The position numbers and the translations under genes were made by a program. This document shows positions 34,978-45,836 of a stretch of DNA of 64,000 bases, in pieces (position 1 is the stretch's first letter; each line of letters opens with the position of its first letter). The stretch comes from Pseudomonas hormoni (GTDB taxonomy: Bacteria > Pseudomonadota > Gammaproteobacteria > Pseudomonadales > Pseudomonadaceae). The notes under the pieces are model-generated. The model had not been told where the DNA came from. It saw only the letters and a program-made list of their open reading frames with translations, and did no database searches. Location of the stretch: NCBI RefSeq assembly GCF_018502625.1, contig NZ_CP075566.1, forward strand, positions 191,001 through 255,000, read 5' to 3'.

Positions 34978-36348
34978 ATGCAATCGACTCAGAAGCCGAC
35001 TCACGTCCGCTATTTGATCCTGCTCATGCTGTTTCTGGTGACCACGATCAACTACGCCGACCGGGCTACCATCGCCATCGCGGGCTCCAGCCTGCAAAAA
35101 GACCTCGGCATCGACGCGGTCACCCTCGGCTTCATCTTCTCTGCATTCGGTTGGGCCTACGTGGCCGGGCAAATTCCCGGTGGCTGGCTGCTGGACCGTT
35201 TCGGCTCGAAAAAAATCTACGCGCTGAGCATTTTCACCTGGTCATTGTTCACCGTGCTGCAGGGTTATGTCGGTGAATTCGGAATGTCCACGGCGGTGGT
35301 TGCGCTGTTCATGCTGCGCTTCCTGGTGGGCCTGGCCGAAGCGCCATCCTTCCCCGGCAACGCACGCATCGTCGCGGCCTGGTTTCCGACGGCTGAACGC
35401 GGCACCGCTTCGGCGATCTTCAACTCGGCGCAATACTTCGCCACCGTATTGTTCGCGCCGCTGATGGGCTGGATCGTCTACAGCTTCGGCTGGCAGCACG
35501 TGTTCATCGTCATGGGCGTGATCGGCATCATTTTCTCGGGCATCTGGCTCAAGGTTATCCACAGCCCGCGCCAGCACCCGATGATCAACGACGCCGAGTT
35601 CCAGCACATCGCCGACAACGGCGGCATGGTCGATATGGACCAGGACAAAGGCAAGGGCAAAAAGGTCGATGGTCCGAAGTGGGACTACATCCGCCAGCTG
35701 CTGACCAACCGCATGATGCTCGGCGTGTATCTGGGCCAGTACTGCATCAACGGCATCACCTACTTCTTCCTGACCTGGTTCCCGGTGTACCTGGTGCAAG
35801 AGCGCGGGATGACCATCCTGAAGGCCGGTTTCATCGCCTCGTTGCCGGCGATCTGCGGCTTCATCGGTGGTGTGCTCGGCGGGGTGATTTCCGATTACCT
35901 GTTGCGCAAGGGCCATTCACTGACCTTCGCCCGCAAGGCGCCGATCATTGCCGGCCTGTTGGTTTCCAGCAGCATCGTGGCCTGCAATTATGTCGATGTT
36001 GAATGGATGGTCGTGGGCTTCATGGCCTTGGCATTCTTCGGCAAAGGCGTGGGTGCGCTGGGTTGGGCGGTGGTGTCCGATACCTCGCCGAAACAGATCG
36101 CCGGTCTCAGCGGTGGCTTGTTCAACACTTTCGGCAACATCGCTTCGATCACCACGCCAATCGTGATTGGCTACATCATCAGTTCCACCGGTTCGTTCAA
36201 ATGGGCGCTGGTGTTTGTCGGCTGCAACGCACTGGTCGCCGTGTTCAGCTACCTGGTGATCGTGGGGCCGATCAAGCGTGTGGTGCTCAAGGAGCCGCCA
36301 GTCAGCGGTCCTGAAACCAACAACAAATTGTCTCAAGCGCATTCCTGA
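34978..36348 (+). CDS. MFS sugar-acid transporter (GudP/GarP-like)
   Basis: 456 aa, 12 membrane helices, anion:cation symporter subfamily. Motif-A-like [12 protein letters not shown] between helices 2 and 3 and the N-terminal [16 protein letters not shown] are typical of glucarate/galactarate and related hexuronate carriers. Start at 34978 follows GTGGGAGTACATCTAC; an upstream in-frame start falls inside the REP element and is rejected. Between the dehydrogenase and galactarate dehydratase genes, so it most likely imports galactarate and/or glucarate with protons. Confidence 0.9.
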   Translation: MQSTQKPTHVRYLILLMLFLVTTINYADRATIAIAGSSLQKDLGIDAVTLGFIFSAFGWAYVAGQIPGGWLLDRFGSKKIYALSIFTWSLFTVLQGYVGEFGMSTAVVALFMLRFLVGLAEAPSFPGNARIVAAWFPTAERGTASAIFNSAQYFATVLFAPLMGWIVYSFGWQHVFIVMGVIGIIFSGIWLKVIHSPRQHPMINDAEFQHIADNGGMVDMDQDKGKGKKVDGPKWDYIRQLLTNRMMLGVYLGQYCINGITYFFLTWFPVYLVQERGMTILKAGFIASLPAICGFIGGVLGGVISDYLLRKGHSLTFARKAPIIAGLLVSSSIVACNYVDVEWMVVGFMALAFFGKGVGALGWAVVSDTSPKQIAGLSGGLFNTFGNIASITTPIVIGYIISSTGSFKWALVFVGCNALVAVFSYLVIVGPIKRVVLKEPPVSGPETNNKLSQAHS

Positions 36349-36359
36349 GGAGCGGCGTC

Positions 36360-37913
36360 ATGCAGTTGATTGAACATTCCGACTCGCCGCGCTACATCCG
36401 CCTGCACGAGCGGGACAACGTCGTGATCGTGGTCAACGATCAGGGCGTACCGGCAGGCACCGAGTTTCCGGACGGCCTGGTGACTGTGGACTTCGTGCCG
36501 CAGAGCCATAAAGTCACCCTGGAAGACATTCCAGAGGGCGGCCAGGTGATTCGTTACGGCCAGACCATTGGCTACGCGTTGCAGCCGATTCCGCGCGGCA
36601 GCTGGGTCAAGGAAGATCAACTGCGCATGCCCACCGCGCCACCGCTGGACAGCTTGCCGCTGTCCACCGAAGTGCCGGCCGCGCAGGCACCGCTCGAAGG
36701 TTTCACGTTCGAGGGTTATCGCAACGCCGACGGCACCGTCGGCACGCGAAACATTCTGGGGATTACCACTACGGTTCAATGCGTCACCGGGGTGCTCGAT
36801 CATGCGGTCAAGCGCATCAAGGATGAATTGCTGCCCAAGTACCCGAACGTCGATGACGTGGTGGCGCTTACCCACAGTTACGGCTGTGGAGTGGCGATCA
36901 CCGCCACCGACGCATACATACCGATCCGCACCGTACGTAACCTGGCCCGCAACCCGAACCTGGGTGGCGAAGCCTTGGTCATCAGCCTGGGCTGCGAGAA
37001 ATTGCAGGCCGGGCAGGTGATGCACGAGAACGACAGCTCGGTGGATTTGAGTGATCCGTGGCTGTATCGCTTGCAGGATTCGAGTCACGGTTTCACCGAG
37101 ATGATCGAGCAGATCATGGCGCTGGCCGAGACCCGTTTGAAGAAGCTCGATCTACGTCGCCGGGAAACCGTGCCGGCGTCCGAGCTGATCCTCGGCATGC
37201 AGTGCGGTGGCAGTGATGCGTTCTCCGGGATCACCGCGAACCCGGCGCTGGGTTTTGCCTCGGACCTGTTGCTGCGCGCAGGCGCGACGGTGATGTTTTC
37301 CGAAGTCACCGAAGTGCGTGACGCGATTTACCTGCTGACCTCCCGCGCCGAAACCGAGGAAGTCGCTCAGGAACTGGTGCGGGAAATGGACTGGTACGAC
37401 CGTTACCTGGCCAAGGGCGAAGCGGATCGCAGCGCCAACACCACGCCGGGCAATAAGAAGGGCGGGTTGTCGAACATTGTCGAGAAGTCATTGGGCTCGA
37501 TCGTCAAATCCGGCAGCAGCGCGATCAACGGGGTGCTTGGCCCTGGCGAACGCTTCAAGCGCAAAGGCCTGATTTTCTGCGCGACCCCGGCCAGTGATTT
37601 TGTCTGCGGGACGTTGCAACTGGCGGCGGGGATGAACCTGCATGTGTTCACCACCGGGCGCGGTACGCCGTATGGTTTGGCGATGGCGCCGGTGGTGAAG
37701 GTGTCGACCCGGACTGAATTGGCGCAGCGCTGGCCTGACCTGATCGACATTGATGCCGGGCGGATTGCGACCGGGCGGGCTTCAATTGAAGATCTTGGGT
37801 GGGAGTTGTTTCACTACTACCTGGACGTGGCCAGCGGGAAAAAGCAGACGTGGGCCGAGCAGCACAAACTGCATAACGACATCACCCTGTTCAACCCGGC
37901 GCCGATTACCTAA
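36360..37913 (+). CDS. garD: Galactarate dehydratase (GarD)
   Basis: 517 aa. N-terminal SAF domain (about 1-95: [21 protein letters not shown]), linker, then the UxaA/GarD catalytic part with [45 protein letters not shown] and [12 protein letters not shown]; the conserved Cys/His residues bind the metal. It dehydrates galactarate to 5-keto-4-deoxyglucarate, the KdgD substrate. ATG at 36360 follows TGAGGAGCGGCGTC, 11 bp after the transporter stop. No glucarate dehydratase gene is in the window. Confidence 0.95.
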   Translation: MQLIEHSDSPRYIRLHERDNVVIVVNDQGVPAGTEFPDGLVTVDFVPQSHKVTLEDIPEGGQVIRYGQTIGYALQPIPRGSWVKEDQLRMPTAPPLDSLPLSTEVPAAQAPLEGFTFEGYRNADGTVGTRNILGITTTVQCVTGVLDHAVKRIKDELLPKYPNVDDVVALTHSYGCGVAITATDAYIPIRTVRNLARNPNLGGEALVISLGCEKLQAGQVMHENDSSVDLSDPWLYRLQDSSHGFTEMIEQIMALAETRLKKLDLRRRETVPASELILGMQCGGSDAFSGITANPALGFASDLLLRAGATVMFSEVTEVRDAIYLLTSRAETEEVAQELVREMDWYDRYLAKGEADRSANTTPGNKKGGLSNIVEKSLGSIVKSGSSAINGVLGPGERFKRKGLIFCATPASDFVCGTLQLAAGMNLHVFTTGRGTPYGLAMAPVVKVSTRTELAQRWPDLIDIDAGRIATGRASIEDLGWELFHYYLDVASGKKQTWAEQHKLHNDITLFNPAPIT

Positions 37914-37916
37914 GAC

Positions 37917-38009
37917 TGTGGCGAGGGAGCTTGCTCCCGCTGGACTGCGTAGCAGTCCCTATTTTCAGAGCCGCTTCGCGACCCAGCGGGAGCAAGCTCC
38001 CTCGCCACA
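37917..38009. repeat. REP pair (REPIN), class GTGGCGAGGGAGCTTGCTCC
   Basis: Inverted arms directly behind the garD stop; may also stabilise the 3' end of its mRNA. Confidence 0.9.
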
Positions 38010-38099
38010 GGTTCCCCATCACCTGCTCGACCAGACGCCGAAGTCCCCAGTGGCTTATCATTAGCCCCCTAACGACGCCCACCCAAGGTAACTCCCGGC

Positions 38100-39041
38100 A
38101 TGCTGGCCATCTTCCTCGAAACCCTGAACATCACCGCGCCGGTGTTTGCCATGCTGTTTCTGGGTGTGCTGCTCAAGCGCATCGACTGGATCAACGACAA
38201 CTTCATCCACACCGCGTCGGCCCTGGTGTTCAACGTCACCATGCCGGCGTTGCTGTTCCTGGGCATCCTGCATGCGGACCTGCACGCCGCACTGCAACCG
38301 GCGCTGCTGATCTATTTCTCGATTGCGACGCTGGTGTGTTTCGCCATTGCCTGGGGCTGGGCGATCTGGAAGTGTCCGCGTGAAGACCGCGGGATTTATA
38401 CCCAAGGCGCCTTTCGCGGCAACAATGGCGTCATCGGCCTCGCACTGGCGGCAAGCATGTACGGCGATTACGGGATTTCCCTCGGGGCCATTCTCGCGGC
38501 GCTGGTGATCCTGTTCTACAACACGCTCTCGACCATTGTGCTGGCGGTCTACAGCCCGGTGATCAAGTCCGATCCGTGGAGCATCTGCAAAAGCGTGATG
38601 ATCAACCCGCTGATCATCAGCGTGTTTGCGGCGGCGCCGTTTGCTTATTTCAAGATCGGTTTGCCGGGCTGGCTGGAGACGTCCGGCCAGTACCTGGCGC
38701 AAACCACGTTGCCGTTGGCGTTGATCTGCATCGGCGGCACGCTGTCGCTGGCGGCCATGCGCAAGAGCGGCAACATGGCGCTGAGTTCAAGCCTGGTGAA
38801 GATGATCGGCCTGCCGGTGCTGGCAACGCTGGGCGCGTGGTTATGGGGCTTTCGCGGCGCTGAGTTGGGGATCTTGTTCCTGTACTTCGGCAGCCCGACC
38901 GCGGCCGCCAGTTTTGTCATGGCCCGGGCGGCCAATGGCAATCATGAACTGGCGGCGGCGATCATTGTGATCACTACATTGATGGCGGCGGTGACCACCA
39001 ATATCGGGATCTTTTTGTTGCAGTGGGGTGGGTGGATCTGA
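38100..39041 (+). CDS. AEC-family (auxin efflux carrier-like) transporter
   Basis: 313 aa, about ten hydrophobic segments arranged as two five-helix halves (1-150, 170-313), as in the AEC/BART superfamily. Signature-like stretches: FAMLFLGVLLKR, FNVTMPALLFLGI, GAFRGNNGVIGLALA, TTLPLALICIGGTLSL, FGSPTAAASFVMA. Bacterial members carry malate, malonate or similar acids; the substrate here is unknown. Single gene bounded by REP pairs. Confidence 0.9.
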   Translation: MLAIFLETLNITAPVFAMLFLGVLLKRIDWINDNFIHTASALVFNVTMPALLFLGILHADLHAALQPALLIYFSIATLVCFAIAWGWAIWKCPREDRGIYTQGAFRGNNGVIGLALAASMYGDYGISLGAILAALVILFYNTLSTIVLAVYSPVIKSDPWSICKSVMINPLIISVFAAAPFAYFKIGLPGWLETSGQYLAQTTLPLALICIGGTLSLAAMRKSGNMALSSSLVKMIGLPVLATLGAWLWGFRGAELGILFLYFGSPTAAASFVMARAANGNHELAAAIIVITTLMAAVTTNIGIFLLQWGGWI

Positions 39042-39071
39042 TTTCGGGATTTGTGGTGTTATTCAGGGCCT

Positions 39072-39164
39072 CTTCGCGGGCAAGCCTCGCTCCTACAGGG
39101 GCTGTGTCGTTAACAAAAAATGTGTACGACGCGAACCTGTAGGAGCGAGGCTTGCCCGCGAAGG
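39072..39164. repeat. REP pair, class TGTAGGAGCGAGGCTTGCCC, arms facing inward
   Basis: CTTCGCGGGCAAGCCTCGCT ... AGCGAGGCTTGCCCGCGAAG; the arm order is opposite to the other pairs (tails outside). Confidence 0.85.
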
Positions 39165-39176
39165 CGATGGATCTGC

Positions 39177-39557
39177 TTACTCCGGCTTCTGGTAGCTTTC
39201 AATCACTTCCTGCGCCGCCCGAAACGCATCGATCGCCGCCGGCACGCCCGCATACACCGCACAATGCAGCAACGCCTCGCGAATCTCTTCCACCGTGCAA
39301 CCGTTGTTCAGCGCACCGCGTACGTGGCCTTTCAATTCCTGCGGGCACTTCAACGCGGTCAGCGCGGCGAGGGTGATCAGGCTGCGGGTTTTCAGCGGCA
39401 GGCCTTCGCGATTCCACACGCTGCCCCAGGCGTGTTCATTGACGAAATCCTGCAACGGCTGGGTGAACTCGGTGGCATTGCCCAGCGCGCGGTCGACGAA
39501 GGCGTCGCCCATCACTTGGCGGCGGACTTCAACGCCGGGCTTTTTAGGGGCGGTCAT
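39177..39557 (-). CDS. Carboxymuconolactone decarboxylase (CMD) family protein
   Basis: 126 aa, all-helical. PcaC/AhpD-like pattern: GLPLKTRSLITLAALTALKC and IREALLHCAVYAGVPAA, with one Cys in LHCAVYAG rather than the CxxC of AhpD, closer to PcaC-type decarboxylases. Real PcaC acts in protocatechuate breakdown, but no pca genes are nearby, so a general CMD-family name is safer. Overlaps the antiporter gene stop by 4 bp (ATGA), hence the same mRNA. Confidence 0.88.
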   Translation of the reverse strand: MTAPKKPGVEVRRQVMGDAFVDRALGNATEFTQPLQDFVNEHAWGSVWNREGLPLKTRSLITLAALTALKCPQELKGHVRGALNNGCTVEEIREALLHCAVYAGVPAAIDAFRAAQEVIESYQKPE

Positions 39558-40615
39558 GGCAATTCCCTCTTATGGTGTTGGCGACGCCAGGCGCGCAGCG
39601 ACGTGAACAACAAAAACGCCACCAGCGCCGGCAGGACGAAAAGCAGCATCAGGTGTTCAAGCTTGCCCGCCAGCGGCATGCCGGTGGTGAACGACACCAC
39701 GTGCAGACCGTACGCCAGGTACAAACCCAGAAACAGCAGACCTTCGGCGCGGGTCACCCGATAACCGGAATAGAACATCGGCAAGCACAGCGCCGCGACG
39801 CCGAGCATCACCGGCAAGTCGAAAGCCAGTGCGTTGGGCGAGACTGACAACGGTGACGGCGCGATCAGCGCGGTAACGCCCAGCACGCCCAGAAGATTGA
39901 ACAGGTTGCTGCCGATCACGTTGCCTACGGCGATGTCGCGCTGACCACGCAAGGCAGCGATCAACGAAGTGGCCAGCTCCGGCAGGGACGTGCTGACGGC
40001 GACGATGGTCAGGCCGATGATCCTTTCCGACAGCCCCAGGTCTTTGGCGACCGACACCGCGGCGCCCAACAGCAAGTGCCCGGCATACACCAGCATCACC
40101 AAACCGGCGACGATCATCAGCAGGCTGCTGAACCATGGCACTTGCGGGGCGTCATGCGTTGTCGATTGCGGACGGACCGAGTGCCGCGACTGTCGCAGCA
40201 ACAAGCCCAGATACAGTGCCAGTGCCGTCAGCAGCATCACACCATCGGCGCGGGTCAGTTCTTTATTCCATGCCAGAACGAACACCAGCAGACTGGCGCC
40301 GATCATCAGCGGAATGTCCAGGCGCACCAATTGCCGCGAAACCCGTAGCGGGATGATCAGTGCCGAGAGCCCAAGGGTGACGAGGATGTTGAAGATGCTG
40401 CTGCCAATCACGCTGCCGACGGCGATGTCGGCGTTCTGCGCCAGGGTGGCTTGCAGGCTGACCGCCATCTGCGGCGCGCTGCTGCCCAGGGCGACGATGG
40501 TCAGGCCGATGATCAGCGGTCGCACATGCAGTCGCGCGGCCAGGCGCACGGCGGCGCGCACCATAAGCTCGGCGCCGGCGATCAGCAGAAGCAGGCCGCT
40601 GAGCAGTTCAATCAT
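39554..40615 (-). CDS. Calcium/sodium antiporter of the CaCA superfamily (YrbG-like) with altered alpha-1 motif
   Basis: 353 aa, ten membrane helices in two inverted halves with a short loop around residues 145-160. The ion-binding alpha-2 repeat is canonical (VAVSTSLPELATSLIA). In alpha-1 the expected GTSxPE is GSSAPQ: residue 49 is Gln (codon CAG), not Glu. In NCX structures that Glu ligates Ca2+. Exchange stoichiometry or ion choice may differ; function is otherwise inferred from family. Downstream CMD gene is translationally coupled. Confidence 0.88.
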   Translation of the reverse strand: MIELLSGLLLLIAGAELMVRAAVRLAARLHVRPLIIGLTIVALGSSAPQMAVSLQATLAQNADIAVGSVIGSSIFNILVTLGLSALIIPLRVSRQLVRLDIPLMIGASLLVFVLAWNKELTRADGVMLLTALALYLGLLLRQSRHSVRPQSTTHDAPQVPWFSSLLMIVAGLVMLVYAGHLLLGAAVSVAKDLGLSERIIGLTIVAVSTSLPELATSLIAALRGQRDIAVGNVIGSNLFNLLGVLGVTALIAPSPLSVSPNALAFDLPVMLGVAALCLPMFYSGYRVTRAEGLLFLGLYLAYGLHVVSFTTGMPLAGKLEHLMLLFVLPALVAFLLFTSLRAWRRQHHKRELP

Positions 40616-40665
40616 GCTGAGCAGGGGTATGTCGGCGAGTCCGAAAATGGTCGGGGCTCCGTCAG

Positions 40666-41037
40666 TCAGTCGAGGGCTTGCACGCGAACCCGTGCGGTGC
40701 CGCTGTTGAGCATGCCCAGTTGCTCGGCGGCTTCATGAGACAAGTCGATCAGGCGCCCGCGAGTGTGTGGCCCGCGGTCATTGATACGCACCACACAGGA
40801 TTTGTCGTTCTTCAGGTTGGTGACCTTCAGCCGCGTACCAAAGGGTAGTTGGCGGTGGGCGGCGGTCAGGGAATTTTTGTCGAAACGTTCACCACTGGCG
40901 GTGCGTTTGCCCTGGTGTCTGGCGCCGTAGTAGGACGCCATGCCTGTCTGGTCGTAGCCGTGTGGATCGACGACATCGGTGCTTGCGCAACCGGCGAGCA
41001 GAGAGAGCAGGGCGCAGGCACCCAATAGACGTTTCAT
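40666..41037 (-). CDS. RlpA-like double-psi beta-barrel lipoprotein
   Basis: 123 aa. Lipoprotein signal MKRLLGACALLSLLAGC with lipobox LAGC, so it is outer-membrane anchored. The rest is one RlpA/DPBB domain: GMASYYGARHQGKRTASGERFDKN, LTAAHRQLPFGTRLKVTNL, VRINDRGPHTRGRLIDLSHEAA. RlpA proteins are septal or peptidoglycan lytic transglycosylases acting on denuded glycan; this short form lacks a SPOR domain. The catalytic Glu/Asp positions (GERFD, NDRGP) are present. A longer upstream frame through the REP element is rejected. Confidence 0.9.
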   Translation of the reverse strand: MKRLLGACALLSLLAGCASTDVVDPHGYDQTGMASYYGARHQGKRTASGERFDKNSLTAAHRQLPFGTRLKVTNLKNDKSCVVRINDRGPHTRGRLIDLSHEAAEQLGMLNSGTARVRVQALD

Positions 41038-41058
41038 TTGAAAGGCTCCCAAAATAAA

Positions 41059-41190
41059 TGTGGCGAGGGAGCTTGCTCCCGCTCGGCCGCGAAGCGGTCG
41101 CAAAGTCGGCTGATGCATTCTTGCTGAAAGAATGCGGTTGCCGATTTGGGTCTGCTTCGCAGACCAGCGGGAGCAAGCTCCCTCGCCACA
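41059..41190. repeat. REP pair (REPIN), class GTGGCGAGGGAGCTTGCTCC
   Basis: Inverted arms with inner GCGAAGCGGTCGC / CTGCTTCGCAGA palindromes and a TTCTTGCTGAAAGAA core. Confidence 0.9.
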
Positions 41191-41228
41191 GGGAATTGAG
41201 CCAGAATTGAGTGCTGGCTCCATTCTCA

Positions 41229-42674
41229 TCAGCCTTCGAGCTTGCTTTTCAGCAGTTCGTTGACCTGTTGCGGGTTGGCCTTGCCTTTGGAGGCTTTCAT
41301 GGCCTGACCGACGAAGAAGCCGAACATCTTGCCGCGTTTGGCTTCGTCTGCCGCGCGGTATTGCTCGACCTGCTCAGCGTTGGCCGCAAGCATTTCGTCC
41401 AGCACTGCCGAGATCGCGCCAGTGTCGGTCACTTGCTTCAGACCGCGCTTGTCGATGATCTCGTCCGCGCTGCCTTCGCCGTTGGCCATGGCTTCAAACA
41501 CCACTTTGGCGATTTTGCCGGAGATGGTGTTGTCCTTGATGCGCAGCAGCATGCCGCCCAGTTGCTCGGCCGAAACCGGCGACTGCTCGATGTCCAGGCC
41601 CTGTTTGTTCAACAGGCTGCCCAGTTCAACCATCACCCAGTTGGCCGCCAGTTTGGCGTCGCCGCCAATGCTCGCGACTTTCTCGAAGTAATCGGCTTGC
41701 TCGCGGCTGGTGGCCAGGACGCTGGCGTCGTAGACCGACAGACCAAACTGCTCCTGGAAACGCTCGCGCTTCTGCGGTGGCAATTCCGGCAGAGTGGCGC
41801 GCACGTCGTCGAGGAACGAGTCCTCGATGACCACCGGCAGCAGGTCAGGATCGGGGAAGTAACGGTAGTCGTTGGCTTCCTCTTTGCTGCGCATCGGACG
41901 GGTTTCGTCCTTGTTCGGATCGTACAGGCGGGTCTGCTGGATCACCTTGCCGCCGTCTTCGATCAGTTCGATCTGACGCTGCACTTCGCTGTTGATCGCC
42001 TTCTCGATGAAGCGGAACGAGTTGACGTTCTTGATCTCGCAGCGGGTGCCATATTCAACCTGGCCCTTCGGACGGATCGACACGTTGCAGTCGCAACGCA
42101 GCGAACCTTCGGCCATGTTGCCGTCGCAGATGCCGAGGTAACGCACCAGCGCGTGGATGGTCTTGACGTAGGCCACGGCTTCCTTGGCGCTGCGCATGTC
42201 CGGCTCTGAGACGATTTCCAGCAGCGGCGTGCCTGCACGGTTCAGGTCGATGCCGGTGGCGCCGTTGAACTCTTCATGCAGGCTTTTACCGGCGTCTTCT
42301 TCAAGGTGCGCGCGCGTCACGCCGACACGTTTGATCGTGCCGTCGTCCAGCGCGATGTCCAGGTGGCCCTTGCCGACGATCGGCAATTCCATCTGGCTGA
42401 TCTGGTAGCCCTTCGGCAGGTCCGGGTAGAAATAGTTTTTACGGGCGAACACGTTGTGCTGGCCGATCTCGGCATCGATCGCCAGACCGAACATCACTGC
42501 CATACGCACCGCTTCCTGGTTCAGCACCGGCAGTACGCCGGGCATGCCGAGGTCAACCAGGCTGGCCTGGGTGTTCGGCTCGGAACCGAAAGTGGTGGAA
42601 CTACCGGAAAATATTTTCGACCGGGTGGTGAGCTGGGTATGAATCTCCAGCCCGATCACGACTTCCCATTGCAT
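41229..42674 (-). CDS. gatB: Aspartyl/glutamyl-tRNA amidotransferase subunit B
   Basis: 481 aa. tRNA-binding kinase-like subunit of GatCAB, which amidates Glu-tRNA(Gln) and/or Asp-tRNA(Asn). Conserved [42 protein letters not shown], the zinc/phosphate site [12 protein letters not shown], and the C-terminal YqeY-like helical tail ([19 protein letters not shown]). Last gene of the gatCAB operon, 10 bp behind gatA. Confidence 0.97.
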   Translation of the reverse strand: MQWEVVIGLEIHTQLTTRSKIFSGSSTTFGSEPNTQASLVDLGMPGVLPVLNQEAVRMAVMFGLAIDAEIGQHNVFARKNYFYPDLPKGYQISQMELPIVGKGHLDIALDDGTIKRVGVTRAHLEEDAGKSLHEEFNGATGIDLNRAGTPLLEIVSEPDMRSAKEAVAYVKTIHALVRYLGICDGNMAEGSLRCDCNVSIRPKGQVEYGTRCEIKNVNSFRFIEKAINSEVQRQIELIEDGGKVIQQTRLYDPNKDETRPMRSKEEANDYRYFPDPDLLPVVIEDSFLDDVRATLPELPPQKRERFQEQFGLSVYDASVLATSREQADYFEKVASIGGDAKLAANWVMVELGSLLNKQGLDIEQSPVSAEQLGGMLLRIKDNTISGKIAKVVFEAMANGEGSADEIIDKRGLKQVTDTGAISAVLDEMLAANAEQVEQYRAADEAKRGKMFGFFVGQAMKASKGKANPQQVNELLKSKLEG

Positions 42675-42684
42675 GTGTTTCTCC

Positions 42685-44136
42685 TCAGAAGCCGGTTGGG
42701 GTGCGGGTGTGCCAGTCAGTGTTCAGCTGGTACTGGTGCGCAACGTTGAGCAAGCGGCCTTCCTGGAAATACGGGGCGAGCAGTTGCACGCCGACCGGCA
42801 GACCGTCGACAAAACCTGCAGGCATGGACAAGCCCGGCAGACCGGCGAGGTTGGCGGTGATGGTGTAGACGTCTTCCAGGTACGCAGCGACCGGGTCGCT
42901 GTTTTTGGCGCCGAGCTTCCATGCCGGGTTCGGCGTGGTTGGGCCGAGGATGATGTCGACCTCATTGAAGGCGGCCATGAAGTCGTTCTTGATCAAGCGA
43001 CGAATCTTCTGCGCCTTCAGGTAGTAGGCGTCGTAGTAACCGGCGGACAGCGCGTAGGCACCGACCATGATCCGGCGCTGCACTTCCGCGCCGAAACCTT
43101 CGCCACGGGAGCGTTTGTACAGGTCTTCCAGGTTTTTCGGGTCCTCGCAGCGATGGCCGAAACGCACGCCGTCGAAACGCGACAGGTTGGAAGAGGCTTC
43201 CGCCGGGGCAATCACGTAGTACGCAGGAATTGCGTGCTGCATGTTCGGCAGGCTGATTTCCTTGATCACGGCGCCGAGCTTTTTCAGCTCTTCAACGCTG
43301 GCCATGACCAGGTCGGCGATGCGCGGGTCCAGGCCGGCGCTGAAGTATTCCTTCGGCACGCCGATGCGCAGGCCCTGCAGCGAACCGTTGAGGCTGGCGC
43401 AGTAATCAGGCACCGGCTCGTCGATGCTGGTGGAATCCTGCGGATCGAAACCGGCCATGCCTTGCAGCAGGATCGCGCAGTCTTCGGCCGTGCGCGCCAG
43501 AGGGCCGCCCTGATCGAGGCTGGAGGCGTAAGCGATCATGCCCCAGCGCGAAACGCGACCGTACGTCGGTTTCAGGCCGGTGAGGTTGGTCAGTGCAGCG
43601 GGTTGACGGATCGAGCCGCCGGTATCGGTGCCGGTAGCCGCCGGCAACAGACGAGCGGCAACGGCCGCAGCGGAACCACCGGACGAACCGCCGGGCACGT
43701 GTTCCAGGTTCCACGGGTTTTTCACCGCGCCGTAGTAACTCGACTCGTTGGCCGACCCCATGGCGAATTCGTCCATGTTGGTCTTGCCCAGCGTCACAGC
43801 GCCGGCAGCCGCCAGTTTGGCAACCACGGTGGCGTCGTACGGTGCTTTAAAGTTGTCGAGCATCTTCGAACCGCAGCTGGTGCGGATGCCCTGGGTGCAG
43901 AACAGGTCTTTGTGGGCGATCGGCGCGCCGAGCAGGGCGCCGCTCTCACCATTGGCCCGGCGTGCGTCAGCGGCTTTCGCCTGCTGGAGCGCCAGGTCTT
44001 CGGTGAGGCTGATGAAACTGTTGAGCTGAGGATCGAGCTGGGCGATGCGCGCCAGCAGGGTTTTGGTCAGCTCTTCGGAAGAAAACTTTTTATCGGCGAG
44101 TCCGCGGGCGATCTCGGCCAGAGTCAATTGATGCAT
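42685..44136 (-). CDS. gatA: Aspartyl/glutamyl-tRNA amidotransferase subunit A
   Basis: 483-aa amidase that releases ammonia from glutamine. Amidase-signature triad Lys-cisSer-Ser is visible: Lys in [12 protein letters not shown], then the Gly/Ser-rich [13 protein letters not shown] and nucleophile Ser in [13 protein letters not shown]. Normal length. Between gatC and gatB. Confidence 0.97.
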   Translation of the reverse strand: MHQLTLAEIARGLADKKFSSEELTKTLLARIAQLDPQLNSFISLTEDLALQQAKAADARRANGESGALLGAPIAHKDLFCTQGIRTSCGSKMLDNFKAPYDATVVAKLAAAGAVTLGKTNMDEFAMGSANESSYYGAVKNPWNLEHVPGGSSGGSAAAVAARLLPAATGTDTGGSIRQPAALTNLTGLKPTYGRVSRWGMIAYASSLDQGGPLARTAEDCAILLQGMAGFDPQDSTSIDEPVPDYCASLNGSLQGLRIGVPKEYFSAGLDPRIADLVMASVEELKKLGAVIKEISLPNMQHAIPAYYVIAPAEASSNLSRFDGVRFGHRCEDPKNLEDLYKRSRGEGFGAEVQRRIMVGAYALSAGYYDAYYLKAQKIRRLIKNDFMAAFNEVDIILGPTTPNPAWKLGAKNSDPVAAYLEDVYTITANLAGLPGLSMPAGFVDGLPVGVQLLAPYFQEGRLLNVAHQYQLNTDWHTRTPTGF

Positions 44137-44152
44137 TGCAGGCTCTTTCCCT

Positions 44153-44440
44153 TTAGTCGATGACTTTCGGAACCAGGTACAGGCCGTTTTCGACCGCTGG
44201 TGCGATGGACTGATAGGCCTCGCGATGATTGGTCTCGGTCACGACGTCTGCACGCAGGCGCTGGCTGGCTTCCAGTGGGTGGGCGAGCGGCTCGATACCG
44301 TCGGTATTGACCGCCTGCATTTCGTCGACCAGTCCCAGAATGCTGTTCAGGGCCGAAGTGATGTGTGGAAGATCGGCATCATTGAGGCCCAGACAGGCCA
44401 GATGAGCGATTTTTTCCACGTCGGAGCGTTCAAGCGTCAT
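44153..44440 (-). CDS. gatC: Aspartyl/glutamyl-tRNA amidotransferase subunit C
   Basis: 95 aa, the small belt subunit that holds GatA and GatB together: [18 protein letters not shown] at the N-terminus and the closing [14 protein letters not shown] end ([12 protein letters not shown]). First gene of the operon; the divergent gap to mreB (44441-44654) holds both promoters. Confidence 0.96.
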   Translation of the reverse strand: MTLERSDVEKIAHLACLGLNDADLPHITSALNSILGLVDEMQAVNTDGIEPLAHPLEASQRLRADVVTETNHREAYQSIAPAVENGLYLVPKVID

Positions 44441-44642
44441 GGGATTCTCCAGTGGAAGGAATACAGAACGGATGCTATCCGTGTGTTAGATTGTCGGAAC
44501 ACTACCGCATTTCTACGGTCATAAGGCCGCGATTGTGGGGGTTGGTGCACAGAAAAGCGGCCAATTTAACATATTGGCGCCTTGCCCAAAATCCCTGTCG
44601 TTGTTAGAGTTTGCCGCACTTTTTTACCCACGCGTTGCCTAG

Positions 44643-45692
<1,050 letters not shown>

Positions 45693-45723
45693 TCTCGCCC
45701 GATGCATCTATGCTGTTGAGCGC

Positions 45724-45750
45724 GCAGGCGGCACTTTGCAGTGCTGCCTG
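45724..45750 (+). terminator. Hairpin between mreB and mreC
   Basis: CAGGC-g-GCACT-TTGC-AGTGC-t-GCCTG without an immediate T-run; likely partial termination or RNA processing to make more MreB than MreC. Confidence 0.5.
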
Positions 45751-45794
45751 TTGGCGTTTATCTTCTGTCATTCGTATCCAGGCCGGTCTGCCGT

Positions 45795-45836
45795 ATGAAT
45801 AAAGAAAACAATTGCCTGGGAGGAGCGGCTTATTAA
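45795..45836 (+). CDS. Possible 13-codon upstream frame coupled to mreC
   Basis: ATG-initiated frame MNKENNCLGGAAY whose TAA stop (45834-45836) overlaps the ATT proposed as mreC start. The mreC ribosome site GGGAGGAG lies inside it. May couple mreC translation; may also be chance. Confidence 0.3.
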   Translation: MNKENNCLGGAAY

